Notes: generated from the letters alone by a model not told the origin. Numbered from the stretch's first letter, positions 16,571 to 26,127 are shown. The stretch is DNA of 64,000 bases from FEN-1139 sp964396375 (GCA_964396375.1 CAYNEY010000020.1:33739-97738); one strand, 5' to 3'. Made by a program: numbers and translations.

Positions 16571-17674
16571 ATGGCACACAGACTCATTACATTGCTCTCT
16601 CTGTCACTCCTCTTTCCCGTTGTTGCGGGCTGCAGCAAGAAGACCGAGCCCGGTGCGACCGAGAACTCGGCTGGGCCGAGCGCGGCTCCCAAGCCACAGA
16701 CCATCGCGCTCAATGGCGCCGGCGCTACCTTCCCCTTCCCCTTGTATTCCAAGTGGATGGCCGACTACAACCAGCTCCGACCCGAAATCCGGATCAACTA
16801 CCAGTCGATCGGGTCGGGAGGGGGAATTCGGCAGTTCACGGCTGGAACCGTCGACTTTGGTGCGACGGACGCGCCCATGAGCGAAGATGAGTTGAAGAAG
16901 TTGCCGCGTAAGGCGTTTCACCTGCCCACAACCCTCGGTTCGGTGGTGCTGACTTACAACGTCGAGGGAGTGAGCAGCCCGCTCAAGCTGACTTCTGAGG
17001 CGCTCTCTCAAATTTACCTCGGCAAGATCAAGAAGTGGAATGACGTCAAGATCACTTCTGAGAACCCCGACCAGAAACTGCCAGCCAAGGACATCGCGGT
17101 TGTGTATCGCTCAGACGGCAGTGGTACCACCGCGGTCTTCACGGACTACCTGGCCAAGGTGTCGCCAGAGTTCAAGGAGAAGGTGGGCGAGGGCAAGAGC
17201 GTCAAGTGGCCGGTGGGCCTCGGGGCCAAGGGCAACGAGGGTGTCACCGGGCAGGTGAAGACCACGCCGAACACCATCGGCTACGTTGAATATGCCTACG
17301 CAACACAGAACAAGATGCCCATGGCATTGCTCAAGAACGCTGCGGGCAAGTTCACGGGGCCGAGCATCGCTGCGACCACTGCGGCTGCTGCAGGTGTCGC
17401 GCTGCCCGAGACTCTCCACGTTTCGGTGACGAACTCAGCTGCAGAAGACGCCTATCCGATCGCCGCCTACACCTATATCCTGGTCTTCGAAGACCTGATC
17501 GATCCGGTGAAGGGACCGGCCTTGGCTGACTTTTTGTGGTGGGCGCTCCACGATGGGCAGGCCCATTGTGAGCCGCTCGGCTATGCGCAGCTACCGGCCA
17601 AGGTGGTGGCGCAGGCCGAAGCTCAGCTGAAGAAGCTTCGCGTTGGCGACAAACCAGCGCTCACCATCAAGTAG
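16571..17674 (+). CDS. pstS: Phosphate ABC transporter substrate-binding lipoprotein PstS
   Basis: 367 aa from ATG 16571. Signal peptide with core LITLLSLSLLFPVVAGC (lipobox VAGC). It captures inorganic phosphate outside the inner membrane for PstCA. Typical phosphate-contact blocks are visible: NGAGATFPFPLYSKW, YQSIGSGGGIRQF, FGATDAPMSEDEL and RSDGSGTTAVFTDYL. It is the first gene of pstSCAB-phoU-phoB-phoR, with 43 nt to pstC, and has a candidate Pho box upstream. The length and motifs are ordinary for PstS. Confidence 0.96.
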   Translation: MAHRLITLLSLSLLFPVVAGCSKKTEPGATENSAGPSAAPKPQTIALNGAGATFPFPLYSKWMADYNQLRPEIRINYQSIGSGGGIRQFTAGTVDFGATDAPMSEDELKKLPRKAFHLPTTLGSVVLTYNVEGVSSPLKLTSEALSQIYLGKIKKWNDVKITSENPDQKLPAKDIAVVYRSDGSGTTAVFTDYLAKVSPEFKEKVGEGKSVKWPVGLGAKGNEGVTGQVKTTPNTIGYVEYAYATQNKMPMALLKNAAGKFTGPSIAATTAAAAGVALPETLHVSVTNSAAEDAYPIAAYTYILVFEDLIDPVKGPALADFLWWALHDGQAHCEPLGYAQLPAKVVAQAEAQLKKLRVGDKPALTIK

Positions 17675-17717
17675 GGCGCGCAGAACACCACCACTTGGCG
17701 ATCAGTAAACCATCTGG

Positions 17718-18698
17718 ATGCGAGCCATGACCAGTGTGAACCAAGTCGCAGAAGCCGACCGAAGGCCCCCGGTGCTCGATGAGAAGCGGCGCCTGATGAA
17801 GCCAGATACCTGGTTTCGGGTGTTGATGGCGGGGGCCGCGGCGACCGTGATCGTGCTCATACTTGGCATGGCTCTCCAGGCCACGGTCTCAGCTTGGCCC
17901 AGCATTAGAACTTTCGGTTGGGGATTTCTGACGGGTACGGACTGGGATCCTGTCCGTGAGCAGTTTGGCGCACTTCCCTTCATCTTCGGCACCGTAGCCT
18001 CCTCGATGCTGGCGCTAGCGCTGGCCGTGCCCATCTCGCTTGGCGTGGCCATCTACCTCGCGGAATGGGCGCCCGCCTGGCTTCGAGGCCCGCTCGGCTT
18101 TCTGGTTGAACTCTTGGCGGCGGTGCCAAGTGTCATCTACGGTCTGTGGGGGATCTTCGTGCTTGCCCCAGTGCTGCGCGAGGTCGTCGAGCCGGCGTTG
18201 GCCCGAACCCTGGGCTTTCTCCCCTTGTTTCAGGGGCCGCATCAGGGCTTCGGGTTGCTTGCGGGAGGGATCATTCTGGCGATCATGATCATCCCAACCA
18301 TCGCCTCGGTAAGTCGCGAGGTGATGCGGGCTGTGCCGCATGTGCTCCGGGAGGGCGCGCTCGCGCTCGGGGCGACACGCTGGGAGACCGTGAAGACTGC
18401 CGTGCTTCCTACAGCCAAATCGGGGTTGGTAGGAGCGGTCATTCTTGGCCTCGGGCGCGCGCTCGGCGAGACCATGGCGGTTACCATGGTGATCGGAAAC
18501 CGCGCAGAGATCAGCGCTTCCTTGTTTGCTCCTTCGTACAGCATGGCCAGCGTGATCGCCAACGAGTTCACCGAGGCCACCTCAGACCTCTACCTGGCCG
18601 CGCTGGCGGAGATTGGGCTGCTGCTCTTCTTTGTGACCTTGGTCCTGAATGTTCTGGCGCGTCTTCTGGTGTGGCGCAGCCAGTCGGTGCTGAAATGA
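17718..18698 (+). CDS. pstC: Phosphate ABC transporter permease PstC
   Basis: 326 aa with about six membrane segments. Family marks: LAEWAPAWLRGPLGFLVELL, AVPSVIYGLWGIFVLAP and the EAA-type coupling loop LREGALALGATRWETVKTAVLP, where the permease meets PstB. Phosphate uptake across the inner membrane with PstA. The stop overlaps the pstA start (ATGA). An ATG at 17727 is an alternative start. Confidence 0.96.
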   Translation: MRAMTSVNQVAEADRRPPVLDEKRRLMKPDTWFRVLMAGAAATVIVLILGMALQATVSAWPSIRTFGWGFLTGTDWDPVREQFGALPFIFGTVASSMLALALAVPISLGVAIYLAEWAPAWLRGPLGFLVELLAAVPSVIYGLWGIFVLAPVLREVVEPALARTLGFLPLFQGPHQGFGLLAGGIILAIMIIPTIASVSREVMRAVPHVLREGALALGATRWETVKTAVLPTAKSGLVGAVILGLGRALGETMAVTMVIGNRAEISASLFAPSYSMASVIANEFTEATSDLYLAALAEIGLLLFFVTLVLNVLARLLVWRSQSVLK

Positions 18699-19549
18699 TC
18701 AAGCCTCAATCCCGATACCTCGTCCGCAGCGTGGTCGACCGCGCGATCCGTTTCGGTACCGTCGTGATGCTGATCATCGCGGTGATACCGCTCGGCCTGA
18801 TCCTCTCGTACGTAACCATGAAGGGGATTGGTGGTCTCGATTGGGCCTTTTTCACCGAACTCCCGAAGCCGGTAGGCGAACAGGGTGGGGGCATGGGCAA
18901 CGCCCTGGTGGGAACCCTCCAGCTCCTCGGGCTCTCGGCGCTGTTCGGGATCCCACCCGGGATCATGGCGGGGATCTACCTCTCCGAGCACGGCGCACAG
19001 CCCTTGGGTCGAGCCGTGCGTTTCGCGGCTGATGTCATGAGTGGGATTCCATCGATCACTGTTGGCTTGTTTGTCTACACCTTGATCGTGATGCAAGTGA
19101 AGCACTTCTCAGCGTTGGCTGGGGCCGTTGCGCTTGCCATCATCATGCTACCAACCGTTACCCGAACTACGGAAGAGCTACTGAAACTGGTCCCAGAGTC
19201 CCTGCGGGAAGCGGCGCTTGGTCTCGGGGTGCCCCGGTACCGTGCCACGCTGTTCATCGTGGTGCGCACGGCACTGCCTGGGATCACGACTGGCGTCATG
19301 TTGGCCCTGGCGCGAGTCGCGGGCGAGACCGCCCCACTCTTGTTTACCGCATTTGGTAATCGCTTCTGGGCCGAGAGCATCAATCAGCCCACCGCCTCGT
19401 TGCCAGTTCAGATCTACACCTATGCCGTGTCGCCCTATGAAGACTGGCATCGGCAGGCCTGGACGGCGGCGTTCGTACTGGTGTCCGTGGTGCTCGTCCT
19501 GAACCTGTTGGCCCGAATCATCGTCTACCGGAAGGGAAGATTCTCATGA
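18695..19549 (+). CDS. pstA: Phosphate ABC transporter permease PstA
   Basis: 284 aa. A longer open frame reaches back inside pstC, but ATG 18695 overlaps the pstC stop by 4 nt and gives the normal PstA N-terminus. Six membrane segments; signatures GIPPGIMAGIYLSEHG, MSGIPSITVGLF and the coupling loop LREAALGLGVPRYRATLF. Forms the transmembrane pore with PstC. The stop overlaps pstB by 4 nt. Confidence 0.96.
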   Translation: MIKPQSRYLVRSVVDRAIRFGTVVMLIIAVIPLGLILSYVTMKGIGGLDWAFFTELPKPVGEQGGGMGNALVGTLQLLGLSALFGIPPGIMAGIYLSEHGAQPLGRAVRFAADVMSGIPSITVGLFVYTLIVMQVKHFSALAGAVALAIIMLPTVTRTTEELLKLVPESLREAALGLGVPRYRATLFIVVRTALPGITTGVMLALARVAGETAPLLFTAFGNRFWAESINQPTASLPVQIYTYAVSPYEDWHRQAWTAAFVLVSVVLVLNLLARIIVYRKGRFS

Positions 19550-20439
19550 TGTCCGACGCCGTGGTTCACCGCGCGCAGGGAAGCGTGCCGAACCCGAAGA
19601 AGGAAAACGCCCCCAAGCGACAATCGATCGAACCGATGCGGATCGCTACCCGCACCACCGGTGCAGTAGAGCGAGAAGTGGCGGGTGAGCCGAAGATGGA
19701 AGTGGTGGATTTGCGTGCGGGCTTCGGACAGAGCGAGATCCTGCGTGGGTTCAGCCTCCCCATCATCAAAAACCAGGTGACCGCCATCATTGGGCCTTCT
19801 GGGTGCGGCAAATCGACCTTCATCCGTTGTTTGAATCGTATGCACGAGGTGGTGCCGGGTGCCTACAGCACCGGGCAGATCCTGCTGGATGGTGTGGATG
19901 TGCTGCGGCGAGGAGTGGACCCGGTCTTGGTTCGGCGCCGTGTGGGTATGGTGTTCCAGAAGCCGAATCCGTTCCCCACCATGAGCATCCGGGACAACGT
20001 GCTGGCTGGCTTGCGTTTGAATGGGATGTCCATTGACCACCCCGATCAAATCGTGGAGCAGCGCTTGCGACAAGTGGCGCTCTGGGATGAGGTCAAGGAT
20101 AGCCTGGGTCGGTCTGGCATGAGCCTCTCGGGTGGGCAGCAACAACGGCTCTGCATTGCCCGGGCTCTCTCCATGGAGCCGGAGGTGCTGCTGATGGATG
20201 AGCCGTGTTCGGCGCTCGATCCGATCGCCACCGCTCGGGTCGAAGAGCTGATCCACGAACTCAGGCACGAGTACACGATTGCGATTGTCACGCACAATAT
20301 GCAGCAGGCCGCCCGTGTCGCCAACACCACGGCGTTCATCTACATGGGAGAGTTGGTCGAATATGGCGACACTGACACTCTCTTCACGCGACCTCGCGAG
20401 CAACGTACGGAAGAGTACATCACCGGACGGTTCGGGTGA
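19546..20439 (+). CDS. pstB: Phosphate ABC transporter ATP-binding protein PstB
   Basis: 297 aa. ABC ATPase marks: Walker A GPSGCGKST, the PstB-specific QKPNPFPTMSIRDNV, signature LSGGQQQR, Walker B VLLMDEP and switch His in IVTHNMQQ. It energises PstCA. The N-terminus carries about 50 extra residues before the usual PstB start near MEVVDLRAGF. The 4-nt overlap with pstA supports the long form, but initiation at about 19696 is possible. Confidence 0.96.
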   Translation: MMSDAVVHRAQGSVPNPKKENAPKRQSIEPMRIATRTTGAVEREVAGEPKMEVVDLRAGFGQSEILRGFSLPIIKNQVTAIIGPSGCGKSTFIRCLNRMHEVVPGAYSTGQILLDGVDVLRRGVDPVLVRRRVGMVFQKPNPFPTMSIRDNVLAGLRLNGMSIDHPDQIVEQRLRQVALWDEVKDSLGRSGMSLSGGQQQRLCIARALSMEPEVLLMDEPCSALDPIATARVEELIHELRHEYTIAIVTHNMQQAARVANTTAFIYMGELVEYGDTDTLFTRPREQRTEEYITGRFG

Positions 20440-20451
20440 AAGGTCAAGTTT

Positions 20452-21156
20452 ATGTTGCACACTGATCGCGAGTACGAGGCGGAACTCAGTCGACTGAAGG
20501 AACGTATCCTGTTCATGGGTGCGGAAGTCGAGCGGCAGTTCGAGCTGTCGATTCAAGCGCTACGGAAACTCGATCCTCAGTTGAGCCAGAGGGTTATCGA
20601 CGCGGATGCCGAGATCGACCAGCTCCAGCTCGAGATTGACGAGTACTGCTTGAGAGTTCTGGCGCGTCGCCAGCCGCTGGCCTCGGATCTTCGCTTCATC
20701 ACCAGTACTCTGCGGCTGGTCATCGACCTGGAGCGGACCGCGGATCTCTCTGTCAATGTGGCGGAGCGGGTCAGTGAGTTGAGCCATGAGGTGAACTCGC
20801 TTCCCACCAGTCAGAACCTGATTCACATGGCAGAGCTCGCGTTGGGCCAGCTTCACGACGCGTTGGATGCCTTCGTGTCCAAGAACATTCGCCAGGCCGA
20901 GCTGGTTACCGAGCGGGATGCCAACGTGGATTCTCTGTATGCGCAACTCTTTCCAGAGCTGATTGCGCAGATGGTGAGCAGTCGCAGTCATGCCGAGTCC
21001 GCCATGCGCCAACAGTCCATTGGAAAGTGTATCGAACGCATCGCGGACCACGCGACCAACATCGCAGAGACGGTGATCTTCATGGTGCAGGGCAAGGACG
21101 TTCGGCACCAGTCTTGGGACGGAGCGAAACCCGATGCCACAGACCGAAAGCTCTAG
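20452..21156 (+). CDS. phoU: Phosphate signalling regulator PhoU
   Basis: 234 aa, slightly longer than typical. Two-repeat helical PhoU fold with metal-binding-type acidic motifs (DAEIDQLQLEIDEYC, then ERDANVDSLYAQL) and the family blocks ASDLRFITSTLRLVIDLERTADL and CIERIADHATNIAETVIFM. PhoU links Pst transporter state to PhoR and restrains the Pho response when phosphate is plentiful. It lies 12 nt after pstB. Confidence 0.95.
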   Translation: MLHTDREYEAELSRLKERILFMGAEVERQFELSIQALRKLDPQLSQRVIDADAEIDQLQLEIDEYCLRVLARRQPLASDLRFITSTLRLVIDLERTADLSVNVAERVSELSHEVNSLPTSQNLIHMAELALGQLHDALDAFVSKNIRQAELVTERDANVDSLYAQLFPELIAQMVSSRSHAESAMRQQSIGKCIERIADHATNIAETVIFMVQGKDVRHQSWDGAKPDATDRKL

Positions 21157-21218
21157 GCGTCGAGCTGCGCCCAGAGTGCGGACGAGTGCTCGGGAACTGA
21201 CGAGCGAGCGAAGTGAGC

Positions 21219-21926
21219 ATGGCCCACATCATTGTGATCGAAGACGAGGCGGACTTCCGCAAGGTCCTTGAGTACAACCTGGAGCAGGCCGGTCACGCCG
21301 TGACGGGGTGTGCTCGAGGCGTCGAAGGATTGAGGTTGGTGCAGGAGCAGAAGCCGGACGTTGTCTTGCTCGACCTGATGCTCCCAGATATGCCCGGAAC
21401 CCAGATTTGTAGAGTATTGAAGGGGACACCGGCAACCAGCGCGATTCCGGTGGTGATGGTCACGGCACGTGGCGATGAGATTGATCGCGTGGTGGGCTTC
21501 GAGATTGGGGCGGATGACTATGTAGTCAAGCCGTTCAGTATGCGTGAGCTGTTGCTCCGGATCGCGGTGGTGTTGAGGAGGCGGAACACGGAGCCAGCGG
21601 AGGAGCAACTCGAGCCACTGGTTGAGTTCGGAGTCTTGCGTATGGATCGAGCCGCGCACCGAGTGTGGGTCGATGGTAACGAGGTCGGGTTCACGGCACT
21701 CGAGTTTCGGTTGTTGGTGACGCTCTACGAGTCTCGTGGCCGGGTCCAGACCCGCTCCGGACTTCTGAACCGGGTGTGGGGGGCGCGCACCGACGGGACG
21801 AGTCGCACGGTTGATACGCACGTCAAGAGGCTGCGGGACAACCTCGGGAGGGCTCGAGGCTATATCGAGACCGTGCGTGGGGTTGGCTATCGGTTCGTGT
21901 CCTCACCCGAGGAAGGTGAGCCATGA
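21219..21926 (+). CDS. phoB: Phosphate regulon response regulator PhoB
   Basis: 235 aa from ATG 21219 (a GTG lies two codons earlier). Receiver domain with IEDEADF acidic pocket, phospho-acceptor Asp in LLDLMLPD, TARGDE and the GADDYVVKPF lysine. The C-terminal winged helix of OmpR/PhoB type ends RVWGARTDGTSRTVDTHVKR then RGVGYRF. As PhoB it should bind the 11-bp direct repeats seen upstream of pstS and neighbours. The stop overlaps phoR by ATGA. Confidence 0.95.
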   Translation: MAHIIVIEDEADFRKVLEYNLEQAGHAVTGCARGVEGLRLVQEQKPDVVLLDLMLPDMPGTQICRVLKGTPATSAIPVVMVTARGDEIDRVVGFEIGADDYVVKPFSMRELLLRIAVVLRRRNTEPAEEQLEPLVEFGVLRMDRAAHRVWVDGNEVGFTALEFRLLVTLYESRGRVQTRSGLLNRVWGARTDGTSRTVDTHVKRLRDNLGRARGYIETVRGVGYRFVSSPEEGEP

Positions 21927-23686
21927 AGCTCGGGCTGAGGATGCGGATCGTGCTTGTGTCGCTTGGGTTGGTGATCCTCCCGACCGCACTGGGTTTCTTC
22001 ATGGTGCGGCACGAGATCGAGTCTTCAGTGGTGAGGTCGACGGAGGCCGACCTCAATCGGCGCCTCCAGTTGGGTCTGGTGGGAAGCGTAAGCTGGCCTG
22101 AGGTTCTAGCAGTGGGTGGAGTGTGGCAGTCGGTTGCGCTGGAACTTGCCCGAGCATCGGCCGCGAGGGTGACCATAATCCGCCGTGACGGTCAGCTGTT
22201 GGGTGATTCTGATCTTTCCAGTGGTGAGGTGCCACAGGCCAGAAATCACCGGCTGCGACCCGAGGTACAGACCGCACTCCGTGGCGGCGTCGGCGTTGCG
22301 CGGCGGCACAGTCACACCGTTGGGCGGGAGCTCCTGTACATGGCCGTGCCGTTTGGTGCACCCAAGGAACCCGTTGGCGTGCTGCGGATGGCGATCGAAC
22401 TCAGTGCGGTCAATGAAGCCGTCGAGCGTTTCGAGGAGCGCGTGGCGCTCGGTATGAGCGCAGCGCTCCTGGTTATCTTGGTGGTGGCGGCGCTCTCGCT
22501 GGCCTGGGCATCGCGCGGCACGCGCGAACTCATCGCGATGGCGCGTAGGATGACCGATGGGGATCTCGAGGTGAGGGCTCCAGCCATGGATCAGCCTGAT
22601 CTTGCGGAAATGAGCCGGGCTTTGGAACAGTTGGCAAGAAGGTTGTCGATCGTGCTCGGTGAACTCAGGACCGAGCGGGATTGGATGGGCGGCGTGCTCT
22701 CGAAGATGCGCGAGGGGGTGCTTCTCTTGGACGGCGAGCAGCGGATCCAGATGGTCAATCCGGCCCTGTGTGATATGCTGATGATCAGTGCGGATGTGGT
22801 GGGAAAGCCGCTGCTTGAGACCATTCGTACGGCGCCGCTCAAGCGGTTGGTGGAACAGGTCGTGGCCACGGATGCTGCAGCGAGCGAAGAGATCGAGATT
22901 GGAGGACTACGCCCCCGTCAGCTGCTGGTGCGGGCGGCGCCTTTGGGGGCAGATCGAGCTGTGTTCGCCGTGGTTCTCGACTTGACCGAGATGCGTCGCC
23001 TGGAGTCGATGCGTCGTGAGTTTGCTGCCAACGTGTCCCATGAACTCAGGACTCCCGTCGCATCTATCAGGTCGGCGGCGGAGACCATCCGCGACGTGGC
23101 ACAAAACGACACTGCGGCACTGCCCGGGTTTGCGGACATCATCGTTAGGCACGCTGAGCGCCTTGGGCTCTTGATCGATGATCTGCTCGAACTCTCTCGG
23201 ATCGAATCGCGGGAGTTTCGCGTCACCATGCAGCCTGTCGATGTTCGCGCTGCTCTCGAGCAGGCGGCCGATCTCTTTGAAGAGCGGATAGAGCGACAAC
23301 AGCAGACTCTGTGCCTGGACGTGCCACCCGTGCTCCCGCGAGTGCTTGCTGACCCGAGGGCGCTGGATCGGGTGCTCATGAACCTGATCGACAACGCCGT
23401 GAAATATGCTGGCAACGGCGCGGTGGTCCGTGTGGTCGCGGTGGCGGGGGACCAGGAGGTGAAGGTGATGATCGAAGACACCGGGATTGGGATTGGAGAG
23501 AGCCATCTGCCCAGGATCTTCGAGCGGTTCTACCGTATCGACACCGGACGATCGCGAGAGCAGGGGGGTACGGGGCTCGGGCTCGCGATCGTCAAGCATC
23601 TTTGCGAGGCGATGGGCAGTCGGGTGACCGTGGACAGCACGCTGGGTGTCGGTACCAAGTTTTCGTTCACACTCCGGGCGACGTGA
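21923..23686 (+). CDS. phoR: Phosphate regulon sensor histidine kinase PhoR
   Basis: 587 aa. TM1 near residues 11-30, an extracytoplasmic segment of about 140 residues, TM2 near 172-195, HAMP (SRGTRELIAMARRMTDGDLEV), a PAS-like region, HisKA with phospho-His in FAANVSHELRTP (about residue 373), and HATPase boxes NLIDNAVKYA, EDTGIGIGESHLPRIFERFYR and GGTGLGLAIVKHL. It controls PhoB according to phosphate supply through PhoU/Pst. The large extracytoplasmic loop differs from the short-loop E. coli PhoR. Confidence 0.93.
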   Translation: MKLGLRMRIVLVSLGLVILPTALGFFMVRHEIESSVVRSTEADLNRRLQLGLVGSVSWPEVLAVGGVWQSVALELARASAARVTIIRRDGQLLGDSDLSSGEVPQARNHRLRPEVQTALRGGVGVARRHSHTVGRELLYMAVPFGAPKEPVGVLRMAIELSAVNEAVERFEERVALGMSAALLVILVVAALSLAWASRGTRELIAMARRMTDGDLEVRAPAMDQPDLAEMSRALEQLARRLSIVLGELRTERDWMGGVLSKMREGVLLLDGEQRIQMVNPALCDMLMISADVVGKPLLETIRTAPLKRLVEQVVATDAAASEEIEIGGLRPRQLLVRAAPLGADRAVFAVVLDLTEMRRLESMRREFAANVSHELRTPVASIRSAAETIRDVAQNDTAALPGFADIIVRHAERLGLLIDDLLELSRIESREFRVTMQPVDVRAALEQAADLFEERIERQQQTLCLDVPPVLPRVLADPRALDRVLMNLIDNAVKYAGNGAVVRVVAVAGDQEVKVMIEDTGIGIGESHLPRIFERFYRIDTGRSREQGGTGLGLAIVKHLCEAMGSRVTVDSTLGVGTKFSFTLRAT

Positions 23687-23716
23687 TGTCACATTCCACA
23701 CACTCTGCACCGTAAC

Positions 23717-23738
23717 GTCACCTGCTCGTCACCGAAGG
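23717..23738 (+). promoter_or_regulatory. Candidate Pho box upstream of the porin
   Basis: GTCACCTGCTC is followed by GTCACCGAAGG, an exact 11-bp direct repeat of GTCACC, 29 nt before the porin ATG. Further GTCAC copies lie at 23688 and 23758. This supports PhoB control separate from the pst promoter. Confidence 0.65.
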
Positions 23739-23766
23739 GTGGTTTCGTGCTGGCCAGGTCACAACC

Positions 23767-25107
23767 ATGACGAAATCATCAAAAATCCGATCGTATCTGT
23801 TGCAATCTCGGTTGGCGTTCTTGTCCGCCACTCTCTCGGGCATTGCCTTCGCACAGGCGGTTCCGCCCGGAGGTGTGGCTGAAGGCGCCGCGGCGCCCGC
23901 TACTCCGGAGTCAACCGGCGCCGGTTCGGCTGAACCGGCCCCAACCTCAGAGACGGCGGACCAGTCCAACCCAACCTCGGCTGTTGGCCAGGTCGGCAGC
24001 GCTTCGAGCGTGGAACCGGCGCCAGTGGCCGTGGGTGCCGCATCGGCTGCGGCCACAGAGCAGAAATCCGAGCCGACACAGGAGAAGGTGCAGCCGGCCC
24101 CGGCTCTGGTGACGGGTAAGGACGGCAGCCTGAAGCTCTCGGGATTGGTCCAGGTCTGGGGGGTGTTTCAGCACCAGGAAGACATCGCTGCGCCTCGCGA
24201 CAATGCCTCGACGGCGCGGCTCAGGCGCGTGGAACTCAAGGTGTCTGGAGATCTGGTGCCGAAGAAATTCAGTTTCGGCGTCATGATTGATGCGGCCAAG
24301 ACCCCGCGTTTTGGGTCCGCTACCGTGGTCACTCCTCCCGAGGAGGGAGAAACCGAAACCGGAACGACCAACGTGATGACGCCGGCTCGCGACAACTCGC
24401 TCCTTCAGGATGCCACCATCACCTATCATGGGCCCTGGTTCGACGTGACGGCGGGTCAATTCAAGACCCCCATCTCGTATGAGAGCGCTACTTCATCGTC
24501 CAAACTCCTCTTGCCCGAGCGAGCAGCGGTGGTTCGAGCATATGGCGAGCAGCGCGACGTGGGCCTGAAGCTCGAGAAGAAGCTCGAGTACGTTAGGTTC
24601 GTGGCGGGTGCCTTCAATGGCGCCGGGCTCAATCGGATCGACGACAACGTGCAGAAAGACGTAGCCTTGAGGGTCGAGGTCTACCCGAGCAAGGAGCTTA
24701 CCATCGCCGGTGCTGGGTACACGAGCCTTGGGCAACGAGCCAGCCAGGCGAGCACCAAGGACCGTCTCGAGGCAGATGTGGCGCTCGATGTCGGTGATCT
24801 GCATGTCCAGGGCGAGTATATCCACGGTTGGAACGGCCCGAGTGGTGAGCGGGTGGAGGGCCACGGCTGGTACGCAGCGCTTGGTTACACGATCGGCAAA
24901 GTGATACAGCCGGTGGTGCGGGTGGGGCAGCTCGATCTCGATCTCGACACCGATGACGACGCAGCCACCACCGTGGAAGGTGGTATCAACGCCTTCGTGC
25001 TGAAGGACACCGTGAAGCTTCAGCTCGCCTATGCCCACACGGGTTATCAGGCCAGCGGGATCGACGCTCTGCAGGAAGTGGTGTTGGCGGGGCAGTTCAA
25101 GTACTGA
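23767..25107 (+). CDS. Phosphate-selective porin, OprP/OprO-like
   Basis: 446 aa. Signal peptide ending in GIAFAQ, then an unusually long Pro/Ala/Glu-rich linker (about residues 25-115) that may span periplasm or cell wall. The beta-barrel follows from DGSLKLSGLVQVWGVFQ, with alternating strands and blocks typical of the O/P porins (TARLRRVELKVSGDL, FDVTAGQFKTPISYE, KLLLPERAAVVRAYGEQRD). It ends in aromatic-rich QFKY, as outer-membrane barrels do. Outer-membrane phosphate/anion channel by family. Located between phoR and tonB with its own candidate Pho box. Confidence 0.88.
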   Translation: MTKSSKIRSYLLQSRLAFLSATLSGIAFAQAVPPGGVAEGAAAPATPESTGAGSAEPAPTSETADQSNPTSAVGQVGSASSVEPAPVAVGAASAAATEQKSEPTQEKVQPAPALVTGKDGSLKLSGLVQVWGVFQHQEDIAAPRDNASTARLRRVELKVSGDLVPKKFSFGVMIDAAKTPRFGSATVVTPPEEGETETGTTNVMTPARDNSLLQDATITYHGPWFDVTAGQFKTPISYESATSSSKLLLPERAAVVRAYGEQRDVGLKLEKKLEYVRFVAGAFNGAGLNRIDDNVQKDVALRVEVYPSKELTIAGAGYTSLGQRASQASTKDRLEADVALDVGDLHVQGEYIHGWNGPSGERVEGHGWYAALGYTIGKVIQPVVRVGQLDLDLDTDDDAATTVEGGINAFVLKDTVKLQLAYAHTGYQASGIDALQEVVLAGQFKY

Positions 25108-25200
25108 AACAGCGACCCATACGGTGGTGACAGAAGTGGCATGGCAGCCTTCGCGCCGCCGTGCCACCTGTCGTTTGTGGCAGAACCCGACTCGGGCGGA

Positions 25201-25296
25201 GGTGACTGCGTGACCTTGCTGTCACCCGGCCGAGCCGTCCTGGCCGAAGATCGTGCTGCCTCACGATGACGGAGTTGTCGCGAAGTCTTCACAAGA
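25201..25296 (+). promoter_or_regulatory. Candidate regulatory region of the tonB operon
   Basis: Two signals are visible. An inverted repeat GGTGAC (25201-25206) / GTCACC (25221-25226) has an additional CGTGACC between. A degenerate 11-bp pair, TTGTCGCGAAG then TCTTCACAAGA (25275-25296), fits the Pho-box pattern at six positions each. PhoB binding here is speculative. Confidence 0.35.
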
Positions 25297-25352
25297 AGTC
25301 ATTGGGGAAGCCACAGATCTGACACCCAGGGTCGCCAGGTTTCGGTCTGCCT

Positions 25353-26096
25353 ATGCACCTCGAGAACTGGACCTCGCCTGAGTCGGATCCGCTGCGCAGA
25401 CGACGCCTGGTCGCCGGCTATGGTGTGGGTGTGATCGTTGTTGGCCTGGCGGGTCTTGGTATCGGCCTTTCGAGTCGCGGAGTAGAGGCCGCATCGCGAG
25501 AGGACGTGCTGGATGTCACTCTGGCCGCAGAGGTCGAGCCGGAACCGGACGTGGTCGAGCAGAAAGCCCCTCTGCCCGAGGCCCGTCCCAAGCCGAAGCC
25601 CCGCGCCATGCTCGCGCAGCCCGTTGAGATCAGCAACGTTCCTCCGCCGGAGGCCGAACCCGTCCCAGATCTCGACAAGAATGCGCCCGATCCCTTTGAA
25701 GACGCGGAGCCGGGGCCAGCGGAGCCGGAGAAGCCACCGAGCGTGGCGCAAGCCCCCCCGGCACCGCCAGCCCCAAAGCCTCGGGTAGTGCCGAAGCCGA
25801 GCGAAGCTCCGGTCAGGATCACGGAGGAGATGACGCCGCCCAAGTGCACGTTCCACGTCGAGTATCCGAGCGCCCAGAAGGCGGCGGGTGTGGAGGGAGT
25901 GGTGGTGGCCAAGGTCACTGTGTCAGCCACCGGGGCCGTGAGCGAGATCACGATCCTGAAGGGCCCCCCCGAATTTCATCAGGCAGTGAAGGACGCGCTG
26001 GCTCGAGCTAAATGCACACCCGCTCTGTCCGCCGATCAGACCGCGGTGTCCGTCACCAAGCGTTTCAGGATTCCCTTCAAAATCAAGGTGCGGTAG
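25353..26096 (+). CDS. tonB: TonB family energy transducer
   Basis: 247 aa. One N-terminal membrane anchor (YGVGVIVVGLAGLGIGL), a Pro/Glu-rich periplasm-spanning region, and a C-terminal TonB domain (YPSAQKAAGVEGVVVAKVTV, then GPPEFHQAVKDALARAKCTPA). It transfers proton-motive energy from ExbBD to outer-membrane receptors. It directly precedes exbB, exbD, exbD and a TonB-dependent receptor, forming a dedicated energising unit. Confidence 0.92.
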   Translation: MHLENWTSPESDPLRRRRLVAGYGVGVIVVGLAGLGIGLSSRGVEAASREDVLDVTLAAEVEPEPDVVEQKAPLPEARPKPKPRAMLAQPVEISNVPPPEAEPVPDLDKNAPDPFEDAEPGPAEPEKPPSVAQAPPAPPAPKPRVVPKPSEAPVRITEEMTPPKCTFHVEYPSAQKAAGVEGVVVAKVTVSATGAVSEITILKGPPEFHQAVKDALARAKCTPALSADQTAVSVTKRFRIPFKIKVR

Positions 26097-26127
26097 CCCG
26101 CGCCCCCAAGCACGGAAGGTCAACCAA

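Noticed and set aside
18146..18694. Upstream extension of the pstA frame
   Set aside because: It overlaps pstC out of frame; the ATGA overlap at 18695 gives a normal PstA length.
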